From Sipunculus nudus (taxonomy: Eukaryota > Annelida > Sipuncula > Golfingiida > Sipunculidae), in contig CM049307.1 in the NCBI GenBank assembly GCA_026874595.1, positions 57,645,870 through 57,709,869 on the forward strand: a stretch of DNA of 64,000 nucleotides, read 5' to 3'. Positions within the stretch are counted from its first letter, which is position 1. Each line of letters starts with the position of its first letter. Below are positions 25,343 to 41,210 of the stretch, piece after piece. The position numbers and the translations under genes were made by a program. The notes beneath the pieces are model-generated. The model was not told where the DNA came from. It saw only the letters and a program-made list of their open reading frames with translations, and made no database searches.

Positions 25343-26712
25343 TGTAAATGTGTAGTTACATTTTTAAACCTGGAAAAAATGATGTATTGAAAAAAAAGGA
25401 ATAAAGGCAAATATTGTTAATTTTTCCTGGCTCAGTAGAATGGGAATAAAAATGATTTGCTTTGTTTCTCCACCTTTCTGCCTGCTTAAATATTTAATAA
25501 TTATGAATAAACATTTTTCTCTGTAAGCACTTAAATTCAATTTAATATCCTGTATGAATATGCAAGGGTGCTGTAACTCCCACCATCCCCTTCCCCACCC
25601 CATAGAGTCCTTGCTCTTTGGCACTGTGAACAATAGTTCTATTGCTTTTCCATAAAATTTAATAATTAAAGATAATATATACAGAAAGACTGAGGCTTTT
25701 TAACTCCCATCATTACCCCCTCCCCCCGTCAATCCTTCCACCTGTTAAGTTGGGACTTATGGCTACTGTATACATATGATAAAATAAAAAATAGGTTTAT
25801 TAAAATAATTGGATCTCATAAAACAAATCTGTAAAATGTTGAACTGTCAACAGCTTATCAAAAAGGTAACCAATGGAAACACATGGTCAGATCTCAAAAT
25901 ATTATTTGCAGCAATTTCTTTTATCATATCAACCAACCATGGCCAAGATTACCTTTTCTGAACTGACTTTATCTGCTTTTCATAATATTTTAGATTTTAC
26001 TGTTGAATGCTCCATCCCCTCTCTCTGTCTCTCTCTCTGTCTCTCTCTCCTTTTCTCTGTACATCCACCTCATAGCTGCCCTCACTGTTCCCTTCTCTGA
26101 GCCCCATCCCAATGTCAGCCTCAGTAAACAAGAACAAGATGAATCAGATATATTCATACTTTAATATTTTTATAACTATTCATCCATAGGTACCTATGTA
26201 CATGCCAGAAATTGTCAATATTGTGTAATATGTAGACATAGTGGGCATCAAAATAATGTACATTGTCAAGACTGAAGAGATATTGTGTCATGCAGTAACA
26301 AATTCATAAATCCCCTCATCAGCATAGTATATCATAACATCATATCTGTCAAATTGAAATCTTGCAGACTTCCATACAATATAGATCCTTCAACAAATAG
26401 CCCATTCATCATTCTACTACTGCTTATTACTGCTGTCATTGCGTTCATATTTGCTCAGACATATCGCAATTTTCAACCCCTCCTAAATAAAAAAAAAATA
26501 AACCACTATATTTTACACTATTAATCCATCAGTCAGGTTATTTCATTTATTATTAACTCACATATTACATTACATTCCTTTATAATAGCCCAACATGTCC
26601 ATAATATTCATAATCTTTATCAACTCGATATAGTATCACAATGGAGAATCATTTATCCAATCATTTGTCCAGTCACAATCAGCTGAGCGCCGTGACCCAT
26701 GGGTCCCTTGTT

Positions 26713-28779
26713 AAAAACCTATTTTCACACTTCAGGACGGCCTCATATCAATATCACTCATTGGTTTTTCCTCATAATTACCATAAATATTCCTCTATAT
26801 ATTTCCTATGTACATGCCAGAAATTATGTCTGTATTATATAATTTTTAAAAAGTTATGGGCCCAAACATAATGCATTTTGTAAAAAATCAGGAAAGATAT
26901 TTGTTCACTTAACACAAAACATGTTTAAGCAATGGACTTTTTTTTTCCATTAATATAACTTTAATTAATCAAAATTAAATTGTATACCCAAAATTAGATC
27001 AAAATCTTTTAAATATTTTAAAATATTAACAAAAATAAAAAATTGGTACCTTAAATTTTGCCCAACGTTGACCATGGCACGTTTTTTTTTCTGAAAGTAC
27101 TGTGGATTTAATTTTCACAGCATGTTTTTGTTAGGATTTCGTCTGTTAACACCAAAAACTTGAAACCAGTTGATCAAAAACTGTAGATTTTATTCAAGTT
27201 TTTAAAGCACCATGTATTATATTGTTTACATCTTGCAAGAGCTCAGCTCCCCAGCTTCAGCTCTCAGTTCCTAAAATTTGGTATACAATTAGATGTTTCC
27301 AAAATCCCGTACCATGCCAAGAATTTGGTCACTAGGACTTTATACCTTCAAGATATTAATGAAAAACTTCATTTTTCCATTAAAAACCCATTGTTACACT
27401 TCAAGACTGCCTAATATCAAAACCAGTGATCTGACTGTAATCATATGTAATATACATATTTTTTTTTACATTTTCTATGCACATGCACAAAATGATGTCA
27501 GTATTGCGTAATTGTTTAAAGTTATGGGCCCAAACATAATACACTTTGTAAAAAATAAAAAAAAAATATATTTACTCCCTTTACAAGGGGATTGCTGAAG
27601 CTAGAGTTTTTTTGTCAGGGATGTAACATTATTTAATCAAGATTCAATTAAATACCCAAAATTAGTTCTCAATTTTTCAAATTCTATAAGTTATTAGTAT
27701 AAATATAAAATTAGTACCTTAAATTTTGCCCAACTTTGACCATTGCACGTTTGTTTCCTGTGAGCACTGTTGATATAATTTTCATATCATGCACACATAA
27801 GGATTTCAGCTTTGTAATTTAGAAAGCTGACAGAAATTGGACAAAAATTGTAGCTTTTATTAATGTTTTAATGATACCATGTCAGACCTTGGCTCTCTCC
27901 AGCCCCTCTTGAGCCACCTGTATGTTGACCTTGTTGAACTTTCAGCAAATTATGCATGCTTGAGGCGAGAAACATACACTGGGGGAGCCAGGCAGCTTAT
28001 GGACAGCCACAGTTGATCAGGTGTCCAACCCAACTCATCTAGTAGTTTTGACCAACAACATAACAATAAACAATAAATTAATAAACTTTTATTGGTTTTC
28101 AATAAATAATAATAATTAAAGAATTAAAGAAAAATAGAAAAGGAATTTGTTAGTGTATAATAACAGGAAATTAACTTGCAGTTACTGATGATATAAGAAT
28201 CTTGTATTGATGGATAGAATGTCACATATTCCAAATAATACCATGCAGTCACCTATGGTATTTTTCAAGTTCAATTTTAATGATAAAAAAGTAAATCATA
28301 TTATTCATTACTAATCACTAGGGATCATATGAAGTAAATAAATGATAGACAAAGATGCAGTTGATAATATTAATCTAGATTTCTACTGTGTCTAGTGTGT
28401 ACATTGATGTGAAATTAGTCCAAAATGAATATATTACATTTATTTATTTTTAATATAAATAAAAGCCATAAAACCAGATACTAATGATCATTATTTAAAT
28501 GTGTGAATTTGGTATATTCTGGATTCTCAACATCATTGTTTGGTGAAAACTGAATAAATACCAGACATGGTGCGAATACTTTGCAATAAGTTACATTGCC
28601 AAGTCAAAATCTGTGTGACAATAGTTCTCCATTTGTTAATAAAATAAAAGAAATCAATCCTCTTCCTTGTCTCCAAAGGTACTATCAAAATCATACATAA
28701 GCTAAACAACAACAACTCATAATACAGCTTATATTTATTACCACACAAAACCAGCATGTGCCTCATGTTAAATTCATAT
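26713..28779 (+). repeat. Headless body fragments of the stem-loop repeat
   Basis: Contains two successive body modules (about 26713-27240 and 27270-28550) that align with 29030-29570 and 29570-30900. Shared segments include ATTCCTCTATAT, GTTATGGGCCCAAACATAATG and CACTGTTGAT. No head hairpin precedes them, so they are truncated or rearranged. Confidence 0.6.
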
Positions 28780-31700
28780 TTTTAGCTCAGCTGACTATAA
28801 GTCATCTGAGCTATAGTCGTGGTCCATTGTCCGTCGTCCGTCTGTCCGGATGTCCGTCCGTAAGACTGGCACGTTTCGACACCATTGGACCTACGAATCT
28901 GAAATTCGGCATAAAGTTAGATGTCTCCAAAATCTCCTACCATGCCAAAAATTAAGTCAATATGACTTCTTTCCTTCGAGTTATTAAGGAAAAACCTCAA
29001 TTTTTTATTAGAAATCTATTTTTTCACACTTCAGGACTGCCTAATATCAAAACCACTCATCTGGTTTTCTTCATTTTTACCATAAATATTCCTCTATATG
29101 GTTCCTATGTTCATGCCAGAGATTAAGTCAGTATTATTTAATTTAAAAAAATTATGGGCCCAAACATAATGGACTTTGTAAAAAAATGAGGAAAGATATT
29201 TGGTCATTTAAGACCAAAAGTGTCAAAGGTAGGAACTTTTTTCAGTAATACTACTTTAAATAATCAAAATTTAATTGTATACCAAAATTAGATCAAAATC
29301 TGTTGAAATTTTTAAAATTTTGGCAAAAATATAAAATTGGTACCTTAAATTATGCCCAAGTTTGAACATGGCACGTTTTTTTCCTGTAACTGCTGTGGAT
29401 TTAATTTTCAAAGCATGTTTTTGTTACCATTTCAACTGTTAAAACAAAAAAATTTGAAACCAGTTGATCAAAAATTAGATTTTATTTAAGTTTTCAAGCA
29501 CCATGTCACATATTGTATACATCAAGCTAGTGTTATGCAATTTACTAGAGCTCAGCTCCCCAGCTTCAGCTCTAAGTTCCTTAAATTTTGCATACAGTTA
29601 GATGTCCCCCAAATCCTCTGCCATACTAAAAGTTTGGTCACTAGGACTGCATTCCTTCGAGATATTAAGACAAAACTTCATTTTGCCATTAAAACCCATT
29701 GTTACACTTTAAGATTGCATAATATCAAAACCACTGGTCTGACTTTGATCATATATAATATACATATTTTTCTATACATTCGCTATGCATATGCCAGAAA
29801 TAATGTCAGTATTGTGTAATTGTTTTAAGTTCTAGGCCCAAACATAATGCACTTTGTAAAAAATCAAGAAATATATTTACTTTCTTAACATGAAAATTGC
29901 TGAAGGTAGAGATTTTTTGCTAGGGATATAACGTTATTTAATCAAGATTCAATTGTATTCCCAAAATTAGTTCTGAATTTTTCAAATTTTATAAGTTATT
30001 AGCATAAATATAAAATCAGTACCTTAAATTTTGCCCAACTTCGACCATGGCATGTTTTTTCCCTGTAAGCACTGTTGATTTAATTTTCATATCTTGCACA
30101 CGTAAGGATTTTAGGTTCTAAGTTTCTGAAGTTATAAAAGGAATTGGTCAAAAACTAGCTTTTATGAAAGTTTTTATGAGACCATATCACACCTTGGCTG
30201 TACTGAAGCCCCTCTTTTATGTCCCCACATTGACCTTTCAGGCCAATTATGCATGCTTGAAGCGAGGCACTCTGCAGCCAGCCAGCTCTTGGGTGGCTTC
30301 AACTGGAACTATCTGACCAACCCCTCCACTAGTATTTGTTTAGGCCATAAACATAACAATAAATTTTTTTTTTATTTCTTAGTTTATGATAAGAACTTTA
30401 AAAAAAATAAATGGAAAAGGAATTTATAGTTAATGAGTTACAGGGGATTACCTTGCAATTACTGATCATTTATGGATCTTCCATGGATGGCCAAAATTGT
30501 ATTTCAAATGATACCATGCAGTCACCATTGGGTATTTTTCATTTTAACCATAAAAATGAAAAATAATCAATTAAAATAAATTGTTGTTTACTATTAGGGA
30601 TTATATGAAGCAAGATAATGATAGACAAGGATGCAGTTGATTATATTAAATTAATCTAAATTTCCAGGTCTTTTCCAGGTGTTTAACTTGTTGGTTTATA
30701 TTTATTACAAAATTAAAACAATAAATAAATATGTCAAAAATTTTAAATATTACTCCGACAAGTGCTTATTAAAGATTTTAATTTGTTTGACTTAAAACTC
30801 ATGGTTGTATCAGTTGTTACATGATACTGGCTAAATAATCAAAATTTATATTGCTGGTCCTTTATTTCAGTTCATAAAATTAAACATTCACAACTCCAGT
30901 TTGATCTTGGTATAATTTATTGGGTGTTTTGATCCTTGGATTAATTTTAACACATGTATTAGTTTTATAGCTGAGATGACTTTTCTTTTTACCTGATACC
31001 ATTTAAAAAATATAAATATTAAAATTTTTCCTGTTAGTGTTGTGGATTTAATTTTCACAGCATGTACACATTAACATTTCATCTGTTAAAATCTGAAATT
31101 TGAAACCAATTGATCAAAAACTGTAGATTTCATTCAAGTTTCAAGGTACCACCTTCAGGTCTGACCTACTGCCACTGTGAGTGTCTTGGTCAGGCTGGGT
31201 CAGGCAGTAATTACCAGAGAGCCCCTCTTTCTCTCTTTCTCTGGCAGTCTAGGTCTCTCTCTCTCTCTCTCTCTCCTCTGCTTTTTCTCTTCCTTTCTCC
31301 ATCTCCCTCCCCCTCTCTCACTCTCTCTCTCTTGCAAATTGCCTCCCTTCCTCCCTCCATCCCATTCTGTTGAGAGGTACTGTAAACTAGATACATTAGC
31401 TATAAATGTTGATGCAATTTAGAAATGTGAATCAACTGAAATATTCACAATCACATGTATGTTATACTGTAAATTTATAGTAACATTCGGAAACTTGGAT
31501 TAAAATTATGTAATGAAAAAAAAGGAATAAATGCAAATATTGTTAATTTTTTCTTGGCTCAGTAGAATGGGGAAAAAATATTTGCTTTGTTTCTCCATCT
31601 TAATGTCTGTTTTAAATATTTAATGTTCATGAATAAATTTTTTTTTATAAGCACTGTTAAATTAAATTTCATATCCTGTATTTATATGCAAGTGTGTTGT

Positions 31701-32570
31701 AACATCCCCTCCTTCATCCCACTGAGGCTTTGCTCCTTGGCACTGTGAACAATAGTTCTATGGCTATAGCATAAAATTTAATAATTAAAAAAATTATCTA
31801 CAGAGAGACAGAGGTACCAAGAAGGTAACCAATGGAAAGGCATAATCAGGTCTCAAATATTATTTGCTACATTTTCTACAATCATATAAACCAACCATGG
31901 CCCAGATTACCTCTTCCTCTCAAACATTATCTACATTTCATCATATTTTTAAGATTTTAACCTTCAAGGTGGTTCAGTACTGTTGACCTTTTGTCAATAG
32001 GTACCTATGTTAATGCCCGAAATTATGTCAATATTGTGTAATATGTAGACGTGAGGGGCATCAAAATAATGCACCTTGTCAAGACCGATCTTGTCAAGAT
32101 ATTATGTCATACAGTCACAAATTCATAAATCCCCTCATCAGCATAGTTAATCATAACCTTGTATCTGTCAAATTGAACTCTTGCAGTTTTCCATACACTA
32201 TAGATCCTTCAACAAATAGCCTTATCATCATTATACCACTGCTTAGCATACTGTCATTGCATTCATGTTTGCTCAAATAAATTGCTTTTTTCGACCCCTC
32301 CCAAATAAATAAAAAATAAGCCACTATATTTTACTCCTTATTAATCCATCAGTCAGGTTATTTCATATATCATTTACTCAAATATTACATTATATTCCTT
32401 TATAAAAGCCCAACATGACCATGATTTTCTAAGCTTTATCTACTCAATATATAGTATCACAATGGTGATACATTTAGTCTAATCATGATCAGCTGAGCGC
32501 CGTGACCCATGGGTCCCTTGTTTTATCATATATAACAGCTGAGCGCCGTGACCCATAGGTCCCTTGTTTG
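28780..32570 (+). repeat. Stem-loop-headed dispersed repeat, full-length copy with doubled tail
   Basis: Head hairpin at 28784-28812. Two related ~0.7-kb body modules follow (28880-29520 and 29570-30240), then the CT-rich tract (31220-31340). The tail AGCTGAGCGCCGTGACCC occurs twice, at 32490 and 32536, each followed by GGTCCCTTGTTT. At ~3.75 kb this is the longest intact arrangement in the window. No protein-coding frame spans it. Confidence 0.7.
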
Positions 32571-35815
<3,245 letters not shown>

Positions 35816-36507
35816 AAATATTAGTGAATGGAGCCTGACCATGATTTTATTGCAAGGCCAATTGTAAACATAGCCCATACGCTTATTGCGGTACATTTTC
35901 TTTTGTGTTTCACACAAATTGTAATTTCTTGTTATATTATTATAGCACCTATTTATACTTTTTTATTTAATTATCAATTAATACTGAAAACAAAAGGACC
36001 TTAAAAACATTAAAAGTCGGGATTTCTTTGTCACTGAATTGTATTTGATTGCATTGTACCATTATCTTTTGAAACATGTTAATATATATCTTGTATCTTA
36101 GGAGAGGAATTAATATAGGGCTATGCCCTGTTTTCCGATCCTTATTGATGATTCAATATACTACTGTTTACACCAAAAGATATTTATCTATGTACTAGTG
36201 GCAGAGTGCCACTAAACTTTCACAAAAGCTTTTGTGGAGGATGAATTCTAGAAAATGGATTCTCTGGGTCATAATACCCCAGAATACACGACCCTCTTTG
36301 TCGAAAGTAAAGGTAATTATGGCATTTTTGCTATTTTGCATTATTTTTTGCGGCCATTTTGTTTTATGCTGATGAGCAAAAATTGCCCAAGGCTAACAGA
36401 CGGCCAGCAAACACCTGATATGTGGGCAAACAAAATCCACAAAGAAAAAAAATTAAGACCATGAAACAAGATTAGCCAAAAAATGACCTTTGGCTGCCGG
36501 ACTAATA
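35816..36507. other. Intergenic, no gene recognised
   Basis: AT-rich. It may include the LINE 3' untranslated region. The 69-codon frame at 36255 is not supported. Confidence 0.35.
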
Positions 36508-36812
36508 GGACGTACGGCTGATTCAGTGCTCGCTACGACGTAGCTCGGAGAGACGCACCGCTCAGTTCATCACGGAGTTGGCAATTCAAAAGTATCCCGG
36601 CGTGACGCAACCCGGGCGGAGCGTGCATCGCATGTCCAGCAGGACGATAAGTGAGGTTCGACTCAATTTGTACAACTATAATCGATCCGGTCTTTACAAT
36701 ATCTGAAATCTTCATGAGCTTAGGGAAAACTGCCTGTATACCGATGTTTTCATACATGTATTTCAAAAGCTTCTGATAAACATGAATCATTGACGCTCTG
36801 CTTCAAACAAAC
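36508..36812 (+). repeat. ~300-bp direct repeat, copy 1 (flanks the gypsy block)
   Basis: High similarity to 42373-42666 in the same orientation: GGAGCGTGCATCGCATGTCC, CTGCCTGTATACCGATGTTT and TGACGCTCTGCTTCAAACAA are shared exactly. The first half is GC-rich against an AT-rich background. It is not bounded by TG...CA, so it is not an obvious LTR. Identity unknown. Confidence 0.75.
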
Positions 36813-36881
36813 TACCATGTAGATCCACTGTACCAGATATCATCCTCTTGTACTGGGAACTAAAACTGGTCCCTAATTAAA

Positions 36882-37340
36882 CCCCCCCCCCCCCCCTAGG
36901 GAAGTTTTTAGGCGTTGATGAGTTGATTTCTATATATCCATGTGTCCATATATATATCCATATTGGACAACATTTGTATGTGGATAGACTTTCATGGGTC
37001 CTCCAGAGGGCAAAACCATTGATAACATTTTTGTTCTGTTATTTTTCTTTGCTTTGCTCCGTTCTTCTTTGCACTAATCTCCAGTATCCCCAATATTTAT
37101 GATTTTCAAAATAGACTTTCGGGCACAATATCATTCACAGGTTATAATTTGGCCACTGGTAAAAATTTACCTTGGCCTAATTTCAATTTTCTCTCCATGA
37201 GTGAGTCTCCATTATCGCCCCGTTCTTTCTCTGTTTGCGATAGATATCCACTATGACTAATTTCTAGAACTGACCTTTGGGTTTAACAGTATTATTCATG
37301 GGTCACAGATTTGCTCCTGATATTCACTGTTTCATCTCAG
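36882..37340 (+). repeat. Probable gypsy 5' leader
   Basis: After a C-run (36882-36897) comes a T-rich leader ending in TTTCATCTCAG, just before the gag ATG at 37344. CCATTGATAACA (about 37017) and GGGTCACAGATTTGC (about 37299) recur, diverged, in the same order at 41552 and 41787. That suggests a second leader downstream of the element. Confidence 0.4.
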
Positions 37341-37343
37341 AAT

Positions 37344-37975
37344 ATGTCTGATCAAAGATTTTGCTGGAAACACACCTACACCTACACATATAATACCTCA
37401 AAATTTACAATCCGGCTTACCGCCAGAAATTCAGAAATTGGGAAAAGCACAAAGAACAGACCTACGTAGAATTTGCTAGGTCAAAAGAGCAGTTGTTTGG
37501 TTGCTGGCGTAGTTCTAAAAATGTATTGAAAGATTATGACAATTCGCGCCAGTTGATTCTGCTTGAAGGATTTAAGCGCTGCATTAACGCAGATGTTAAA
37601 ACTTTTCTCGATCAGAAAAGTCCTGAAACACTTGACATTGCTGCTCAATTAGCTGATGATTATTCATTGACACACAAAATGTTCTTTACTAGCAAATCAA
37701 ACCTGTCATTCCCACATAAGAATGTAAAAAAGTATGGTCAAAAGAAGTTTACAACGCAGTCACCCAGTACTAGTACTCCTGATAGTTCAACAAAGCCCAT
37801 AGCTACACCTCAGTCCACGTCCACTGTGTCTAAGTCCAACAAAGAGCAGTCATTTTCAAAGAAAATTTGTAATTACTGCAAGAAGGAAGGTCATCTAATA
37901 TCTGACTGCTGGCAACTTGCGAATAGACCGAATAGCAAACTTTCTAGCTTGGTTCAAAATCTATGCATAGCATAG
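37344..37975 (+). pseudogene. Gypsy gag remnant (SCAN-like region and CCHC knuckle)
   Basis: An ATG at 37344 follows the leader, but the N-terminal part is deleted or frameshifted. From about 37470 a good frame carries CWRSSKNVLKDYDNSRQLIL...FKRCI...KTFLD...AAQLADDY. This is the helical SCAN-like segment of gypsy Gag, which drives particle assembly. A serine/threonine-rich linker leads to CNYCKKEGHLISDC (about 37869-37910), a C-X2-C-X4-H-X4-C nucleic-acid-binding knuckle. The frame ends at 37975. Confidence 0.75.
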
Positions 37976-38454
37976 TACAAGACCCAGGCTCTTTTCATGT
38001 AAATAGGGGGTACAACTCCTTTGTTGACTCGAAGAAAGAGTCTGATGCTACGGAGGCCGAAGTGCCGTCTGAATCCAAAAAAGAATCCGTAGCTTGCGAG
38101 GTAAGAACCTCATTTGATTCCTGCGGGGAACTGGGTAAGGCTAGGTCATTTGAAGACTCCTGCGAGGAGTGTTCTCTAAATGAGGCTTTTATGACTCTTG
38201 CGAGAGTATTTCAAATGAGGCCAGGTCCTCTTATGACAGACAAAAGTTTGTTTCTGCTGAGGAAAATTCCACTGTCGACTCCCATGAGGAGTTTGGTAAG
38301 GATGTAGATTCCTTAGATGACTCTGAAACAGAGTTTATGACTGACACTGTCAATGTCAGTTCTTTGTTTGATGAGGTTGAGGTAGTAGATTCCTCTCTTG
38401 ACTCTGAAATGGAGTAATTTGAGCCATTCATACATGATGGTTTTGTATCACTTT
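37976..38454 (+). pseudogene. Gag-pol linker, acidic and serine-rich
   Basis: Frames across this stretch give repeated SKKES, DSCGE and EDSCEE-type segments, acidic and serine/cysteine-rich. No domain was recognised. It lies between the zinc knuckle and the protease and is split by frameshifts. Confidence 0.45.
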
Positions 38455-39120
38455 CAAGTGATTTTTCAGATTCTACCCCTATTAGAATTTTGAGGGACAC
38501 TGGATCAGGCCAGACTCTCATGGTAGCAAACAGTTTGCCATTTTCTAATAGGTCCTTTACTGGTGCACATGCACTTGTTAGGCCAAAAAAAAAAATAAGG
38601 TATGGTTCTCAGGCACTTTTTTTCAGAAATCAGTGCGGGCGGGCGGTATTTTATTTTTGACCTTTTTTTGGATGTTTCGATAAAAATGTCATTTAATCAG
38701 GAAAAAGCATGAAAATAACAAATTTTTTGCTAAACACTACATAAATTGTATTATTTATCTTCTTGAAAGATAAAAATCAAAATAAAAATTTTTGATGCGG
38801 GGGGTTAAAATTGACGCGGGCGGTGCCTGAGAACCATACCTTTTATTTTTTTTGGCCTTAATGGTGTTTTTTCAGACAGGCACACTTCAGTTCCGCTTCA
38901 CAGTATCCATTTAAAGTCAGATTTGATTTCTGGAAATATTACTGTGGACATAAGAACTACTTTCATTTGCTACTAGGCAATGATGTTGCAGGTGATAGAG
39001 TACAGCCTGTAACAATAGTGACAGAAAAGCCGTCACTTGATCAGGACACTGATCCGGAAAGTCAGGAAATTCCTGGTTTCTATACTTCATGTGCTGTAAC
39101 TAGATCTATGGCCAAGAAAA
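38455..39120 (+). pseudogene. Gypsy retropepsin remnant, split by a MITE
   Basis: The active-site segment IRILRDTGSGQTLMV (about 38480-38525) has the D-T/S-G triad of aspartic proteases that process Gag-Pol. The MITE at 38581-38857 interrupts the domain; reading is in phase from the left flank to the right flank after one TTA. The right part continues with VPLHSIHLKSDLI and then, after a stop and frame change, toward the acidic linker before integrase. Confidence 0.65.
38581..38857. mobile_element. 277-bp MITE with ~35-bp TIRs and TTA target duplication (PIF/Harbinger-like)
   Basis: The ends are inverted repeats: GGCCAAAA...AAGGTATGGTTCTCAGGCAC on the left (38581-38616) and its complement on the right (38822-38857), differing mainly in A-run length. 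TTA is present at 38578-38580 and 38858-38860. Three-base TTA/TWA duplications are typical of PIF/Harbinger elements. It encodes nothing. Confidence 0.85.
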
Positions 39121-39189
39121 AACACACATGAGAATAATGGTCCAGGTAATAACACTCTGGTAGTCACTAGTGACTCGTCTAATGACTCG

Positions 39190-40350
39190 CCCGTACAGGA
39201 TGCAGCATTCTCAAGGTCAGAACTTATCGCGGAACAGCATAAGGACCCTGATATTTCATGTTTGTTTCCCAGGGCAGTTTCTAAAGATGAGCTGTCACAA
39301 AACCCAGTTTGTTTCTATGTCAAAAATGGAGTGCTTATGCGTAAATGGCGACCACCTGATGTATGTGCTGATGAAGAGTGGGCTATCAAACATCAAATAG
39401 TAATGCCCAAAAAATTTTCGCAGTGAAGTTCTAAGCATGGCACATGAGGCACTTTTATCTGGCCATTTAGGTATAAATTAAATTTATCAGAAAGTTAGTA
39501 CACACTTATATTGGCCTAACCTCAGGAAAGAGGTTGTACAATATTGTATATCATGTCATATATGCCAGATGGTAGGCAAGCCCAATCATAATCCTCATTA
39601 GGCCCCACTTAGGCCTATTCCTGCTTTCGAGGAACCATTCAGTAGGATTATTGTTGATTGTGTTGGACCACTGCCCAAAACAAAATTTGGACATGAGTAC
39701 TTGCTGACAATTATGTGTGCATCTACCAGGTTCCCTGAGGCAATACCATTGCGCAAAATTAATGCCAAAAGTGTTTTCAAAGCTCTGACCAAGTTTTTTA
39801 CAACTTTTGGATTTCCAAAATCTGTCCAGTCTGACAAAGGGTCTAATTTTATGTCTGGCTTATTCTAACAAGTTATGCTGGAGCTAGGTATAAAACAGTT
39901 CAGCTCTTCGCCACACCATCCTGAAAGTCAGGGCGCCCTCGAGCGTTTTCACCAGACATTAAAAAACATGATCAGATCTTATTGCTATGACACACAGAAA
40001 GACTGGGATGAAAGAATCCACCTGTTGTTGTTTGCTGTCAGAGAATCCTTTCAGGAGTCTTTGGGTTTCAGTCCCTTTGAACTAGTTTTTGGACACTCCG
40101 TTCGCGGACCATCTTGTGTGAAAATCCTGATTCTCTTAGTTTATTGCAGTATGTCTTAGACTTTCTCACTAAACTACACAATGCTTGTGAGATTGCAAAG
40201 TCAAATCTAAAATCTGCACAAAGTAAAATGAAAACAAAGTATGACAAGCACAGTGGGGGACGTTTGGGCCTGGTGAATAGGTCCTTGCCTTACTTCCCAT
40301 CCCTGGCAGACCTCTGCAAGCTAGATATTTTGGTCTTTACATTGTTGACA
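39190..40350 (+). pseudogene. Gypsy integrase remnant
   Basis: The frame starts with a serine/acidic segment and PDISCLFPRAVSKDELS. The HHCC zinc-binding region follows (AHEALLSGHLG ... CISCHICQM, about 39438-39570). The catalytic core then shows RIIVDCVGPLP (first Asp, about 39655), SVQSDKGSNF (second Asp, about 39830) and HPESQGALERFHQTLKN (Glu, about 39920-39970). The end of the core, SPFELVFGHSVRGP, is near 40075-40110. At least three in-frame stops (near 39477, 39600 and 39867) and a frameshift near 40110 inactivate it. It would have inserted the cDNA into the genome. Confidence 0.85.
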
Positions 40351-40379
40351 AGAAAGTCAGTGATTTAAATTACATACTA

Positions 40380-41192
40380 TTGACACCAGATAGACGTAGG
40401 AAGAAACAACTATGCCATGTTAACATGTTGAAACCATATTATGACAGAAATATCACATCAGATGTTGTATATAATGTTACTGCTGTAAATTGTGTATACA
40501 CTGACCCTGACCAACTTTCAGTAGATACTGATTGTAAGTGTGATGTAAACATTCAGTGTGGTACAGTACCATTAAAAAACTCAGACATGCTTAAAAACCT
40601 GAATGCCAAACTGTCACACCTTACCGCACAGCAACAACAAGACCTCAAGATTCTGCTGCGGAATTATGAACATTCCAACGCGAACTAACATGTTGTGCCA
40701 TGACGGCGATGTCGGCGAGGCAAGAGCAGTCAAGCAGCATCCATATAGACTGAATCCAGAAAAGCAAAAGTATCTACAGGATGAGATTCAATATTTGCTG
40801 GACAACGATTTAATTGAACCTAGTAACAGAAACTGAGTTCACCAAGTATTCTTGTGCCAAAACCTGATGGAAATTACCATATGTGCACAAATTATCGACA
40901 ACTGAACTCTGTCACCAAGACCTACACGTTCCCGATTCCGAGGATCGATGATTGTATTGATAGAGTCGGTAGCTCCAGATATGTCTCCAAGTTTGACTTG
41001 CTAAAAGGATTCTGGCAAGTTCCGCTGCGAAACGAGCGAAAGAAGTGTCCGCATTTGTGACGCCGCAAGGACTGTACCAGTATAAAGTTATGCCGTTTGG
41101 CATGAAGAACTCGCCAGCCACGCTCCAGCGCCTCATCCATGTGGTTGTCAAGGACATTTAGGGCTGCGATATATTGATGACCTGGTATGTGT
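40380..41192 (+). pseudogene. Gypsy integrase tail and truncated reverse transcriptase
   Basis: The first part (40380-40445) has TPDRRRKKQLCHVNMLKPY, the usual integrase C-terminal end. A 100-codon linker leads to RT: HPYRLNPEKQKYLQDEI...LIEPSN (40735-40825), then ILVPKPDGNYHMCTNYRQLN (about 40845-40910) and SKFDLLKGFWQVPL with the first catalytic Asp (about 40988-41030). FVTPQ..QYKVMPFGMKNSPATLQR follows in a shifted frame. YIDD (41170-41181) has both remaining catalytic Asps. Sequence homology stops at about 41192, so thumb and RNase H are absent. Several frame changes and a stop at 40834 occur. Confidence 0.8.
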
Positions 41193-41210
41193 AGATACAC
41201 AGTGATTTCT

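Larger units (their letters stand above)
22431..26712 (+). repeat. Stem-loop-headed dispersed repeat, long copy
   Basis: The head at 22431-22459 is a hairpin: AGCTCAGCTGACT pairs with AGTCATCTGAGCT across a 3-nt loop, one mismatch per arm. The tail at 26680-26712 reads AGCTGAGCGCCGTGACCC then GGGTCCCTTGTT. The body shares order and sequence with 29570-32524, including the CT-rich tract at 25007-25140 and the GCATAGTATATCATAAC region. It encodes nothing convincing. A (TA)n tract at 25252-25340 interrupts it. Confidence 0.7.
37344..41192 (+). mobile_element. Ty3/gypsy LTR retrotransposon relic with integrase upstream of RT
   Basis: Modules in order: gag with a zinc knuckle (37344-37975), linker, retropepsin (about 38455-39000), integrase (39190-40350), and RT (40620-41192), which stops just beyond the YIDD box. 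Canonical gypsy elements place integrase after RT and RNase H. The order here is that of the Gmr1-like group described from animal genomes. RNase H and a proper 3' LTR are missing. Numerous stops and frameshifts, plus a MITE in the protease, show that the copy is dead. Confidence 0.75.

Noticed and set aside
22332-29819. Short frames in the stem-loop repeats sharing LTISHLSYSRGPLSV
   Set aside because: They translate the conserved head hairpin DNA. Similarity follows the DNA repeat, the frames end soon after, and different frames are open in different copies.
36508-36812. Direct repeats considered as LTRs of the gypsy element
   Set aside because: No TG...CA ends. The gypsy leader and the TATA promoter lie inside them, hundreds of bases away, so they are listed only as direct repeats.
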